From contig NZ_SFCC01000010.1 of the NCBI RefSeq assembly GCF_004214935.1, forward strand, positions 268,776 to 332,775: a stretch of 64,000 bases of DNA. Reading direction: 5' to 3'. The translations under genes and the position numbers were made by a program. Shown one piece after another: positions 16,588-24,425 of this stretch. Origin of the DNA: Amycolatopsis suaedae. Lineage in GTDB: Bacteria; Actinomycetota; Actinomycetes; Mycobacteriales; Pseudonocardiaceae. A model generated the notes under the pieces. It did no database searches and had not been told where the DNA came from. It saw nothing but the letters and a program-made list of their open reading frames with translations. Position 1 is the first letter of the stretch, and each line of letters opens with the position of its first letter.

Positions 16588-17244
16588 GTGCTGCGAGTCC
16601 TGCTCGTCGACGACGACCCCCTGGTCCGCACCGGGCTGTCCATGATCCTCGGCAGCACCGGCGACATCACCGTCGTCGGCGAGGCCGGGGACGGCGACGA
16701 GGTCGTCACGAAGGTCGCCATGCACGCGCCGGACGTCGTGCTGATGGACATCCGCATGCGCCGGATGGACGGCCTGACCGCCACCGCGGCCGTGACCGCG
16801 CTGCCGATGGCGCCGAAGGTGCTGGTGCTGACGACGTTCGATCTGGACGAGTACGTGTTCGAGGCACTCGCGGCAGGGGCGAGCGGGTTCCTGCTCAAGG
16901 AGGGCTCGCCGCAGGACATCATCGACGCGGTCCGGGTGGTGGCGGCCGGCGAGGCGATGCTGGCCCCGCAGGCGACCCGGAAACTGGTCTCGCACTTCGT
17001 CGCCGCCAGGACCAGCCCCCGGCGGCAGCGGGCACGGTCGCTGCTCGGTGTGCTGTCGGAGCGCGAGCGCGAGGTCGTGACCGCGGTGGCACGCGGCAGG
17101 TCCAACGCGGAGATCGCCGGTGCGCTGCACCTGAGCGAGGCCACGGTGAAGACGCACATCACGCGGATCTTCGCCAAGATCGACGCGGCCAACCGGGTGC
17201 AGCTGACGATCTTCGCCTACGAGTCCGGCCTGGTCACGCCGTGA
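16588..17244 (+). CDS. NarL/LuxR-family response regulator
   Basis: 218 residues, GTG start. The receiver domain (about 1-118) has the acidic pair D8/D9 and phospho-acceptor D54 in LMDIRMRRMDG; the conserved K lies in GFLLKEG. The LuxR HTH (about 150-210) contains LSEREREVVTAVARGRSNAE followed by EATVKTHITRIFAKI. Nine bases after the cognate kinase, so same transcript. A hairpin at 17270 follows. Targets unknown. Confidence 0.92.
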   Translation: MLRVLLVDDDPLVRTGLSMILGSTGDITVVGEAGDGDEVVTKVAMHAPDVVLMDIRMRRMDGLTATAAVTALPMAPKVLVLTTFDLDEYVFEALAAGASGFLLKEGSPQDIIDAVRVVAAGEAMLAPQATRKLVSHFVAARTSPRRQRARSLLGVLSEREREVVTAVARGRSNAEIAGALHLSEATVKTHITRIFAKIDAANRVQLTIFAYESGLVTP

Positions 17245-17269
17245 CTGACCGTGCCAGAGCACAAAGAAA

Positions 17270-17294
17270 ACCCGGCTCCACGAGGGAACCGGGT
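17270..17294. terminator. Convergent hairpin terminator
   Basis: An inverted repeat ACCCGG-CTCC / GGGA-CCGGGT with a short loop lies between the response regulator (ends 17244, plus) and the NYN gene (ends 17362, minus). On the minus strand it is followed by TTTTCTTTG, so it is a good terminator for the NYN operon and may serve both directions. Confidence 0.72.
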
Positions 17295-17361
17295 GGGTAC
17301 TACCCACGCTAGACGTCGAGCCAACCGCCGTCAACTTGACAACTGACACACCGTCGACCGG

Positions 17362-18105
17362 CTACCAACCTGGCGGGCGGGTAAACGACCCGGCCGGATC
17401 CGGCATCTGGTGGTCGGTGAAATCCGACCGGGAGAGCTGACGCCACCAATGCCTTCCGACTCCGTCTGTTGCCTTGCCCTGCAGTGCACCCGCGAGGAAG
17501 CCGGTCGACGGGTTCACAACACCAACCGGCACGTAGTTCCGCACGATCTTGAGGGGTAGACCGAGGTCGGAATCGTTGGAGACCACTACTACCGCGTCCA
17601 CCTCCCGGCTGAGCACGTCTACCAACATGTGTGTCGCCACATTCACGTCACTCCCCTTCTCTTCCCGGACCAGCGCTGTTGCCAGGATGATGCGATCACC
17701 GTTCGCGTCATTCGCGACCATCAAGGGGAGATCGACTTCGGGCATCTGAGCAGGCGGACGCACCAGCTGCGGCCGTCCCTTACGGGGCTGGCAAGCAAGG
17801 GGCACCTGTTTGGTCCGAGCTACATACTGACCGAACTCGATGTGATCAACTGCTCCCTCGGCATCCAAGGCTTTCAGGTAGACGTCCTGGTCAACGTAGG
17901 CAACGGGTGCCTCTGCGGCATCTATCCTCGCCGTGCAGTAGACGACTCGATTGACACGCGCACCCGACCAGTTGGCACGTTGTGCGACAAGGGCGGCAGC
18001 CAGCGACTTCGGCGACAACCATCTCCAACCTGCCACATCGCGTCCGAACCAACGCCTACCCGAGTAGTAGAGGTTAAAGCCATCCACGTAAACACCCACA
18101 CGCAT
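17362..18105 (-). CDS. NYN-domain (LabA/DUF88-like) predicted ribonuclease
   Basis: 247 residues with a PIN-fold NYN domain covering about residues 1-190. The acidic metal-binding set is intact: D8 in YVDGFNLYY, D153 in EEKGSDVNVA, and D178/D180 in VVVVSNDSDL. Such proteins are predicted Mg-dependent RNases. The C-terminal ~55 residues are family-specific and end in RPPGW. The ATG shares one base with the stop of the upstream gene (TGATG), so translation is coupled. Codon usage is less GC-biased than in neighbouring housekeeping genes, suggesting acquired DNA. Roles from RNA processing to abortive defence are possible; nothing here settles it. Confidence 0.82.
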   Translation of the reverse strand: MRVGVYVDGFNLYYSGRRWFGRDVAGWRWLSPKSLAAALVAQRANWSGARVNRVVYCTARIDAAEAPVAYVDQDVYLKALDAEGAVDHIEFGQYVARTKQVPLACQPRKGRPQLVRPPAQMPEVDLPLMVANDANGDRIILATALVREEKGSDVNVATHMLVDVLSREVDAVVVVSNDSDLGLPLKIVRNYVPVGVVNPSTGFLAGALQGKATDGVGRHWWRQLSRSDFTDHQMPDPAGSFTRPPGW

Positions 18106-18734
18106 CAGGCCCCCCGGTCGTCTCCGGCCCAGCCGGGCTCTGATCGGTTCTTCGTCGTCGAAGGGGCGAAGGCAAGGCTCCGGACGAACGTAGCCACACG
18201 GTCAGCATCGTCCGGTGTCAGGTCCACCGGCAACTGAATCTGAACCAGCAGATCAGGCCTGATCGGGAGCTGATAGGTCACGATCGGCGCCGATATCGGA
18301 CGCGAGCCGTCTTCCAAGAGCGCAAAGTTTCTACGGTCGGACCCTGCGGGTTCCGCCTCGACCACTTGAGTGGGCGCCACGTTCGTTACGCGCGATGTCG
18401 CGGCTGAACGCCTCGTCTTGACGACGTTCTTCCAGGTTGGGTCACCGTCCAACCATGCCAAATACATGGCCACCGAGTTCCTGAACCGGGTCTTGTACGT
18501 AGCGAGGCTTGCAGTTGAGTAGTTCATCCGGTTGAGGCTGTCGAATCGATCGAGGACACGCTCGACGTCCAGAGATCTAATGTCAACACCATCTGGATCT
18601 GCTTCGCTCGCTAGAACTTTCGTCGCAGCGACCCGCTGCGCGTTGCCCGTGGATGGGTTTATCTCGCCATACTTCACCACTCGGTCAAGGAACTCCTTCA
18701 GCCCCGCGCCTGTGGCTGCCGTCAGATCGGTCAT
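18105..18734 (-). CDS. Unrecognised partner protein of the NYN ribonuclease
   Basis: 209 residues, cytosolic. Residues about 8-95 are helical and resemble the SAM-like core-binding domain that precedes the catalytic domain in tyrosine recombinases (LKEFLDRVVKYGEINPSTG, then YKTRFRNSVAMYLAWLDGD), but no recombinase catalytic domain follows. A linker is followed by a second region (about 145-200: TYQLPIRPDLLVQIQLPVDLTPDDADRVATFVRSL) that looks like a small alpha/beta element. ATG at 18734 with GAGGTGG upstream and a TTGACG promoter beyond. The one-base overlap with the NYN gene indicates the two proteins act together, perhaps as nucleic-acid recognition plus nuclease. Confidence 0.7.
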   Translation of the reverse strand: MTDLTAATGAGLKEFLDRVVKYGEINPSTGNAQRVAATKVLASEADPDGVDIRSLDVERVLDRFDSLNRMNYSTASLATYKTRFRNSVAMYLAWLDGDPTWKNVVKTRRSAATSRVTNVAPTQVVEAEPAGSDRRNFALLEDGSRPISAPIVTYQLPIRPDLLVQIQLPVDLTPDDADRVATFVRSLAFAPSTTKNRSEPGWAGDDRGA

Positions 18735-18761
18735 CGGCCCACCTCGTTGTATCCCCGAAGA

Positions 18762-18796
18762 AGCCTACAACCAACCATCAAGACACGTCAATTGAC
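18762..18796 (-). promoter_or_regulatory. Promoter with palindromic operator for the NYN operon
   Basis: On the minus strand TTGACG (18791-18786) and TAGGCT (18767-18762) are 18 bases apart, upstream of the GAGGTGG ribosome site. The -35 lies inside a perfect palindrome GTCAATTGAC (18787-18796), a likely repressor site. Confidence 0.5.
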
Positions 18797-18885
18797 TAGA
18801 CAGATGCCGATCTAAGCATCTGGACGACAGCTTGTCCCCTCGGCCTTCAGGCCATTGCTTGTGACTTCGCCGAAGTTTCGGATGC

Positions 18886-19185
18886 CTAGGCTGCGGAGTC
18901 CGGGGGAGCGAGCCGCACGACCAGTTCGGCACCGAGCGCGTGCGCGAGACGTTCGAGCACGGGGATCGTGGGCGTAGTACCACCAGCCTCGAAGCGTGCG
19001 ACCGCCGGCTGAGTCATCCCGGCAGCGGCGGCGAGCTGGGTCTGTGTCCAGCCGTTGGCCTCGCGCATCTCGCGGACCGTCTTGCCGAGTTCGAAAGCGA
19101 GACGCGCGGCCTCATACGCCTCCTCGGCTCCCGGCTCCTCCATCCGCCTGTCGCGGAGCTGCCGCCAGTCAGTGCGCTGACCCAC
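18886..19185 (-). CDS. XRE-family antitoxin (HigA-like)
   Basis: 99 residues. A helix-turn-helix of XRE type occupies about 33-90 (VREMREANGWTQTQLAAAAGMTQPAVARFE), preceded by a ~30-residue charged N-terminus that may wrap the toxin. GTG at 19185 with GGAG 8 bases before it; a longer frame adds no conserved residues. It starts 5 bases after the toxin gene stop, giving the toxin-first order of higBA modules. Expected to neutralise the toxin and repress the operon. Confidence 0.82.
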   Translation of the reverse strand: MGQRTDWRQLRDRRMEEPGAEEAYEAARLAFELGKTVREMREANGWTQTQLAAAAGMTQPAVARFEAGGTTPTIPVLERLAHALGAELVVRLAPPDSAA

Positions 19186-19190
19186 TTCCC

Positions 19191-19538
19191 TCACTCCCCG
19201 TCGTACTCCGTGTGCCCTTCCGCGATACAACGCGCCATTGCTCTGCGAGCCCGCTCGACCTCACGTTCCTCACGCATCCGTGTCTTGCGAAAGACCGTCA
19301 GCAACACAATCCGCCTGCCCGATGCGATCCAGTACGTGAGCCGCATCGCCTCGCCGTCGAGGTGGAACCGCAACTCTCGCAACTTGCCATCGAGCTGCCG
19401 CGTATAGGGCTCACCCAGCAGCACTCCGTGTTCCGCGAGCAGATCCACGTAGAACGCCGCTGTCGCGAAGTGACCCGTGGTCAGCTGCTCCAGCCAGTCA
19501 CGAACCTCCGGCTCCAGCTCAACGGTACCCCAAGGCAT
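19191..19538 (-). CDS. HigB/RelE-superfamily toxin (Gp49-like)
   Basis: 115 residues of the phage-derived Gp49-like HigB family, RelE fold, expected to cleave mRNA on the ribosome. Typical strand pattern is seen in QLDGKLRELRFHLDGEAMRLTYWI followed by RRIVLLTVFRKTRMREEREVERA, with many basic residues and the characteristic F-x-K-T/K-x-R stretch. No Shine-Dalgarno precedes the ATG at 19538, and a TATAGC box lies only about 10 bases upstream, so the transcript may be leaderless. Antitoxin follows at once. Confidence 0.82.
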   Translation of the reverse strand: MPWGTVELEPEVRDWLEQLTTGHFATAAFYVDLLAEHGVLLGEPYTRQLDGKLRELRFHLDGEAMRLTYWIASGRRIVLLTVFRKTRMREEREVERARRAMARCIAEGHTEYDGE

Positions 19539-19547
19539 ATCATCGAT

Positions 19548-19570
19548 GCTATAGCCGCTGGTGGATCCAC
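19548..19570 (-). promoter_or_regulatory. Promoter/operator of the toxin-antitoxin module
   Basis: TATAGC (minus strand, 19553-19548, within the palindrome GCTATAGC) is a candidate -10. A perfect 10-base palindrome GTGGATCCAC (19561-19570) lies within what would be the spacer, a usual place for autorepression by an XRE antitoxin. No good -35 is seen. Confidence 0.4.
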
Positions 19571-19580
19571 TAACGGGTGA

Positions 19581-20243
19581 CTACGACCGGTCGACGTCCA
19601 ACCCAACGGGGCAGGAGACGCCGGTGCCGCCGAGGCCGCAGTAGCCGTTCGGCACCTTGTGCAGGTACTGCTGGTGGTAGTCCTCCGCGTAGTAGAACTC
19701 CCGCAGCGGCGCCACCTCGGTGGTGATCTCCCCGTGGCCGGCCGTACGCAGGGCCTGCTGGAACGTCTCCCGCGATCGCTCGGTCTCCGCCCGCTGCTCC
19801 TCGTCGGCGTAGTACACCGCCGACCGGTACTGGGAGCCGACGTCGTTGCCCTGCCGCATCCCCTGCGTCGGGTCGTGGCCCTCCCAGAAGACCTTGAGCA
19901 ACGTCTCGAACGACACCTCGGCGGGGTCGAAGACGACCAGGACCACCTCGGCATGGCCGGTCAGGCCGGTGCAGGTCTCTTCGTACGTCGGGTTCGCCGT
20001 GTACCCGCCCGCGTACCCCACCGCGGTCGAGTAGACGCCGGGCGTCTGCCAGAACAGCCGCTCCGCGCCCCAGAAACAGCCCATCCCGAACACCGCCGTA
20101 CGCATGCCGTCGGGGAACGGCGCGACGATGCGGCGGTCCGGGAAGACCGCGTGGTACTCCGGCACCGGAATCGGGCGGTCCCTGCCGGGCAGCGCCTGGT
20201 CCGCCGACACGATCGTGCTCTTGCCACGTCCGAACAACGCCAT
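19581..20243 (-). CDS. msrA: Peptide-methionine (S)-S-oxide reductase MsrA
   Basis: 220-residue MsrA that repairs methionine-S-sulfoxide in proteins using thioredoxin. The catalytic motif is GMGCFWGAE with C56; resolving cysteines are in NGYCGLGGTGVSC near the C-terminus. It has the ~50-residue N-terminal extension of the longer MsrA form. ATG at 20243. It is divergent from the gene at 20351. The 107-base spacer between them holds ATGGG-GAT-CCCAT (20290-20302), a possible operator. Confidence 0.96.
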   Translation of the reverse strand: MALFGRGKSTIVSADQALPGRDRPIPVPEYHAVFPDRRIVAPFPDGMRTAVFGMGCFWGAERLFWQTPGVYSTAVGYAGGYTANPTYEETCTGLTGHAEVVLVVFDPAEVSFETLLKVFWEGHDPTQGMRQGNDVGSQYRSAVYYADEEQRAETERSRETFQQALRTAGHGEITTEVAPLREFYYAEDYHQQYLHKVPNGYCGLGGTGVSCPVGLDVDRS

Positions 20244-20350
20244 ACGTCCATCGTACGTAGGTGTCGAAAGCTACCCCCGGGTTAACACAATGGGGATCCC
20301 ATCACGCACCATGGTTGCGCTGAGTTAGGTGAGTCGGGGAGGGATCCGGG

Positions 20351-20983
20351 GTGCGACGGCGCTGGACGACCCTGCCCGCGACCGTCGCCGTCCTGCTGGT
20401 CGTCGCGGCGATCCCGACGGCCGCCTGGCTGGCCTGGGGCAGCGGGGCCTCCGGCGAACCACCCCTGCCGCCCACCTCGCAGGCCGACCCCGCACCGCGC
20501 CGACCTGGGCCGGAGCCCGATCCGCTGGTCTGGCCCCGGGGCACGCAGGCACTGAAGTACAAGGCCGCGGTCACCGACAAGAAGGGCGCCGAGCTGTTCA
20601 CCGGCGACGAGCGGATGGAGCTGACCCGCACCGGCGTGGTGACCGTCCAGGTGCTGCGGACCGCCGACGGCACCTTCAACCGCACCATCATGCGGCTCAC
20701 GGTCCGTGACGGTGCGTCACCGGCGGCGGCCCGGGACGCGCTCGACGCCATCTACGCGGCGGGCGGGCACAGCCTGCGCAAGCCGTCGCCGCCGGGCGTG
20801 CTGGTCCGCGGCTACGCGATCGCGGCAGGCCAGCCGACGACCAGCTACCACGCGCACTACGTCCGCGGCCGCGACGTGATCAGGGTCGAGGTCGCCGGGA
20901 CCGTCCTCGACCCCGTCGACCCGGCTTTCGCCGAACTGCTCGCCGAGCAGGTGAAGGCCTACCCGCCGGACCGGACGTCATGA
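20351..20983 (+). CDS. Hypothetical anchored extracytoplasmic protein
   Basis: 210 residues, GTG start after GGGAGGG. An N-terminal membrane anchor or signal (about 7-30) is followed by a Pro-rich linker and an extracytoplasmic alpha/beta domain (about 65-205), with segments such as ERMELTRTGVVTVQVLR and YHAHYVRGRDVIRVEV. No catalytic motif or lipobox. It overlaps the next gene by 4 bases (ATGA) and probably works with that membrane protein and the acyltransferase behind it. Confidence 0.7.
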   Translation: MRRRWTTLPATVAVLLVVAAIPTAAWLAWGSGASGEPPLPPTSQADPAPRRPGPEPDPLVWPRGTQALKYKAAVTDKKGAELFTGDERMELTRTGVVTVQVLRTADGTFNRTIMRLTVRDGASPAAARDALDAIYAAGGHSLRKPSPPGVLVRGYAIAAGQPTTSYHAHYVRGRDVIRVEVAGTVLDPVDPAFAELLAEQVKAYPPDRTS

Positions 20984-21888
20984 GGCTCACCAACGCGGAG
21001 GTCCTGCTCAGGGCAGGCGGGATGGTGCTGGCCGGCTACGGCTACCTGGCCGGCCTCTGGCTGGACACGCGCGACACCCCGACGCCGCCGGGCGTCACCT
21101 GGCTTCGCGAGTGGGTGGCCCGTCCGCTCGGCCTCGGCGAGGACTTCGGCCCGCTCGGCCTGCTGCTGATGCTGGTCGCCGCCGGTTACCTGACGGCCCG
21201 CCGCGGCAGGGTCGACGTCGCGTTGTTCGTGCTCGCCGGCCTGACGGTCGCCGGTTACCTCCTCCCAGCCACCAGGGACTTGGTCGCCGTCACCGGGTGG
21301 ACGGTGCTGCTGGTGGTCATCGGATTCGGCGGTGTCGCCGTGACCGGACTGCTGCCCAGGCCCGCCCGCTGGCTCGGCCCGCTCACGCAGCTGGTGCTTG
21401 CCCTGGCCGTCGTCGCCGCGACCGCCACCGCGGCACCCGGCGTGGCGGCCGCCGCCTCGTTCTACCCGCTGGTCGTGGCCGGTCAGCTGATCGCCGGCTG
21501 CTCGACCGGTGACCTGCGGCCGTGGACCGGCGGCCTGCTCGGCACGGCCGGTCTCGCGGTGGTCGCTCTCGCCGAGCACCTGGTGCCCACGCTGGACGGC
21601 TGGTGGTACCCGGTCGCCGCCACCTACGCCGGCCTGCTGGGCGCGGTCGCGGTGTTGTTCGCCGGCCCGACGGCTGCCCGGCTGGCCACCCTGCCGCCGG
21701 TGCGCTGGGCCGCCACTCGCGCCTGGGAACTGGTGCTGCTGGCGGTGCCGGTGGGCCATCCGCTGCTGGATCTGCTCACGACCGTGCCGTTCGCGGCGGC
21801 GTTTCCGCTGGCCGTGCTCGGCGTCGCCGCCGCGGCCGAGGTCGTCCACCAGCTGACGCGGCTCTCCCGGCGAAAGGTGCCGGCATGA
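20980..21888 (+). CDS. Hypothetical polytopic membrane protein of the acyltransferase operon
   Basis: 302 residues with about nine hydrophobic helices and short loops, starting MRLTNAEVLLRAGG. No transporter signature or catalytic motif is recognisable. It overlaps the genes on both sides by 4 bases, so the three are one operon, and it may hand on or accept the acyl group or substrate handled by the acyltransferase (inference from position only). Confidence 0.7.
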   Translation: MRLTNAEVLLRAGGMVLAGYGYLAGLWLDTRDTPTPPGVTWLREWVARPLGLGEDFGPLGLLLMLVAAGYLTARRGRVDVALFVLAGLTVAGYLLPATRDLVAVTGWTVLLVVIGFGGVAVTGLLPRPARWLGPLTQLVLALAVVAATATAAPGVAAAASFYPLVVAGQLIAGCSTGDLRPWTGGLLGTAGLAVVALAEHLVPTLDGWWYPVAATYAGLLGAVAVLFAGPTAARLATLPPVRWAATRAWELVLLAVPVGHPLLDLLTTVPFAAAFPLAVLGVAAAAEVVHQLTRLSRRKVPA

Positions 21889-23027
21889 CCCGCACCGCCG
21901 CACCGCCGGAGACGGCCACCGAACGCACCGTGCCCATCCCCCGTGTCCACACCTACCTGCACGGGCTGGATCTGCTGCGGGTGATCTGCGCGCTGGCCGT
22001 CGTCTACAACCACGTCGCGGGCTGGTCGCGGATGCACGACGGCGACTTCTGGCCCGCGACCCTCGTCGAGGGCGGCCTGGTGGCGTCGCTGCGTCTCAAC
22101 GAGCTGCTCGGCTTCGTCGGCGTCGGCTCGTTCCTGCTGATCAGCGGCCTGGTGGTGACGCACGTGACGTTCGCCGAGTCACCGGGGCAGTTCCTCGCCC
22201 GGCGGGCCACCCGCCTGTTTCCGGCGCTGTGGGTCGCGGTCAGCATCGCGTGGGTCCTGATGCTGGCCGGGGCGACCGGCGCGGGCGCGCGCCCGGACGC
22301 GGGCGAGTGGCTGCTGAACCTCGTCCTGCTCAACTACGACTTCGACGGCGTCACGCAGATCCTCCCGGTCAGCTGGACCATGACCGTCCAGGTCGTGTTC
22401 TACCTGTTCGTCGCGGCGACCATCCCGCTGCTGCGACGCTGGCCGTGGCTGCCGCCGACGATCGCCGCCGCGTTGATCTCGGCGCTCATCTCGTTCACCG
22501 GCGGCCCGTCCGGCGACGCCATGACGCACTGGCGGATCGTGGCCACCTTCCTCCCGGTGCTGTTCCTCGGGCAGCTGGTGATGCTGGTCCGCAAGGGCAA
22601 GCTGGCCGTGCCGGTGGCGCTGCTGCTCGGCGTGCTGCACGTCTCGCTGGGCGTCCGCGCGGTCGCGACCTGGCCGGACACGCCCAACGGCACGGCGTGG
22701 GTGCGGACCCTGGCGTTGCTCCTGCTGGTCCTGCTGCTGTGCACCAAGGCCAACGGCCGGGTGGCCCGTTCGCGCCCGGTGGCCTACATCGCGGCCCGCA
22801 CCTACGCCATCTACCTGCTGCACTTCCCGATCCTGCTGGGTGCACTGAACCTCCTGGACCCGGCGCTCGGCTTCTGGCCCGCGCTGCTGATCGGCCTGGT
22901 GGTGCTCGTCGCCGCGGTCGAGCTGCTGTACCGGTTCGTCGAACGGCCCATCGCGGCCGCGTACCGCCGCTGGGAGGGCCGCCGGGAACAGCGTCGACGT
23001 GAACTCGCCCAATTCTGGGACCGGTAG
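21885..23027 (+). CDS. Acyltransferase 3 family membrane enzyme
   Basis: 380-residue integral membrane O-acyltransferase (family 3, OafA/NodX-like) with about ten helices. The conserved motif near the first helix is present: R32 in LDLLRVICALAVVYNHVAGW, with H43 the presumed catalytic histidine. Late ARTYAIYLLHFPI and FVERPI are also typical. These enzymes move acetyl or other acyl groups onto exported glycans or lipids. ATG overlapping the previous stop by 4 bases. The C-terminus is a basic cytoplasmic tail (EGRREQRRRELAQFWDR). Confidence 0.88.
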   Translation: MTRTAAPPETATERTVPIPRVHTYLHGLDLLRVICALAVVYNHVAGWSRMHDGDFWPATLVEGGLVASLRLNELLGFVGVGSFLLISGLVVTHVTFAESPGQFLARRATRLFPALWVAVSIAWVLMLAGATGAGARPDAGEWLLNLVLLNYDFDGVTQILPVSWTMTVQVVFYLFVAATIPLLRRWPWLPPTIAAALISALISFTGGPSGDAMTHWRIVATFLPVLFLGQLVMLVRKGKLAVPVALLLGVLHVSLGVRAVATWPDTPNGTAWVRTLALLLLVLLLCTKANGRVARSRPVAYIAARTYAIYLLHFPILLGALNLLDPALGFWPALLIGLVVLVAAVELLYRFVERPIAAAYRRWEGRREQRRRELAQFWDR

Positions 23028-23094
23028 CGTGTCGATCGGGCACACTATGTGCACCGGTCTCACCCATTCAGACGCGCAGACGATGGAGCGCCCG

Positions 23095-24312
23095 ATGAGC
23101 TGGCAGGAAGAGCTGCGTCAGCTGGACGCCCAGCTGGCAGACGGACGGCTGACCCCCGCCGAGCACCGCAGGCAGCGTGACGAGCTACTTGCCGAAGCCT
23201 CGGGCGCGGGCTCGCCGTCACCCGTCGCCGCGCCCCTGCGCACCTCCACGCCGATCCGCAGACCGAGACCGGCCGAGCCCGCCGAACAGCCGACCGCCCC
23301 GGCACCGACCGCCGAGCCGACCCACTCGGCCACCCAGGTACTGCCGCAGTGGCGCAGTCACAACCCGTCGGCGCCGCCCCCGCCACCGCCGATCTCCCAG
23401 CAACCGACCGTCCCCGCTCCCACGCCGGAACCCGCGCAGCCCAAGCCGTCGGCCGCGGCGCTGCTGTCCAACGGCAGGCCGACCAGTGCGCCGAGCCCGG
23501 CCGATCAGCGCAGCACCGAGTCGATGCCGGCGCCGGGACCCCAGGTCCGGCAGCCGCAGCCGGCGTTCAGCGCCCCGCCACCCCAGCAGCAGCAACAGCC
23601 CCGGTGGCAACCCACCCTGCCGCTGGGCCAGCCCGCCGAGCAGCGACCGGAGCCGGTCGCCGAGCGGCCCTCACGCACGCTTCCCACCTGGCTGTTCCTC
23701 GCCCTCGGCGTCTTCCTCGTCGCCGCGTTGATCATCGCGGGCATCTGGTGGCTGGGTGGCAACGAGGAAAACGGCTCCGGCCAGGCGCCGGCCCAGCAGT
23801 CGGCACCGGCCCAGGCCGCGCCGCCGCCCGCGGCACCGCCGTCGCTGGAGGACCGCCTGCCGGCGCTGCCGGGCAGGCCGAACGCCAACAACTCCACGAT
23901 GTCGATCGACCGTGGCCTGGAGCTGAAGCTGTTCGCTCCCGGCGTCGCGGCCATGTTCAAGGAGCGCGGCGCGACCGAGCTGATCTACCGGTCCACCGCC
24001 GACGGCAGGGACGGCTACCTGCTGATGGTCGTGCCCACCCGCTCGCCGGAGGACGCCGCCCAGGTGGTGCAGACCCTGCAGAACGACGCGCAGCAGGTCG
24101 GCTTCACCAAGCTGAACCTGACGCTGCCCGCCAACAGCAACGCACTGAGCGGCACGAACGACGCCGGCCGCATGAACGCGACCTGGTACGCCTCGGACAA
24201 CAACGCCGTCGCCGTGTGGGTGTCCCAGCCCCTCGACGGCGAGCGCTCCCGGCTGTCCGAACACCTGACGAAGACGCTCGAAGCGGTGCAGGCGGTGCTC
24301 CCGCCGAAGTGA
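23095..24312 (+). CDS. SHOCT-like, Pro/Gln-rich single-pass membrane protein (paralogue 1)
   Basis: 405 residues. The start MSWQEELRQLDAQLADGRLTPAEHRRQRDELL is a short-helix (SHOCT-like) oligomerisation motif. Then come about 160 residues rich in Pro, Gln and Ala, one membrane helix (about 202-225), a Pro/Ala linker and an extracytoplasmic domain of ~150 residues that resembles small ligand-binding or DUF-type surface domains. ATG at 23095 with GGAG upstream. The inverted repeat GCACA-CTA-TGTGC (23040-23052) lies in the leader. A paralogue follows 113 bases later. Function unknown. Confidence 0.75.
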   Translation: MSWQEELRQLDAQLADGRLTPAEHRRQRDELLAEASGAGSPSPVAAPLRTSTPIRRPRPAEPAEQPTAPAPTAEPTHSATQVLPQWRSHNPSAPPPPPPISQQPTVPAPTPEPAQPKPSAAALLSNGRPTSAPSPADQRSTESMPAPGPQVRQPQPAFSAPPPQQQQQPRWQPTLPLGQPAEQRPEPVAERPSRTLPTWLFLALGVFLVAALIIAGIWWLGGNEENGSGQAPAQQSAPAQAAPPPAAPPSLEDRLPALPGRPNANNSTMSIDRGLELKLFAPGVAAMFKERGATELIYRSTADGRDGYLLMVVPTRSPEDAAQVVQTLQNDAQQVGFTKLNLTLPANSNALSGTNDAGRMNATWYASDNNAVAVWVSQPLDGERSRLSEHLTKTLEAVQAVLPPK

Positions 24313-24425
24313 TGCCCCATGAGTGTGGCCCGAGACCACGCACCTTCCGGCGGCCGTGCACAATGACGCAGGTCATCGCAGCAAGTCCGCCGATGCCGAA
24401 CACCTGGAACGAGAGGGGCTAGCGC

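Noticed and set aside
18105..18734. Partner of NYN as an integrase gene
   Set aside because: Only a core-binding-like N-terminus is present; the R...HxxR...Y catalytic region of tyrosine recombinases is absent.
18802..18821. AGATGC...GCATCT inverted repeat downstream of the antitoxin gene as a terminator
   Set aside because: Arms are only 6 bases and no T-run follows in the minus direction; it is too weak to annotate.
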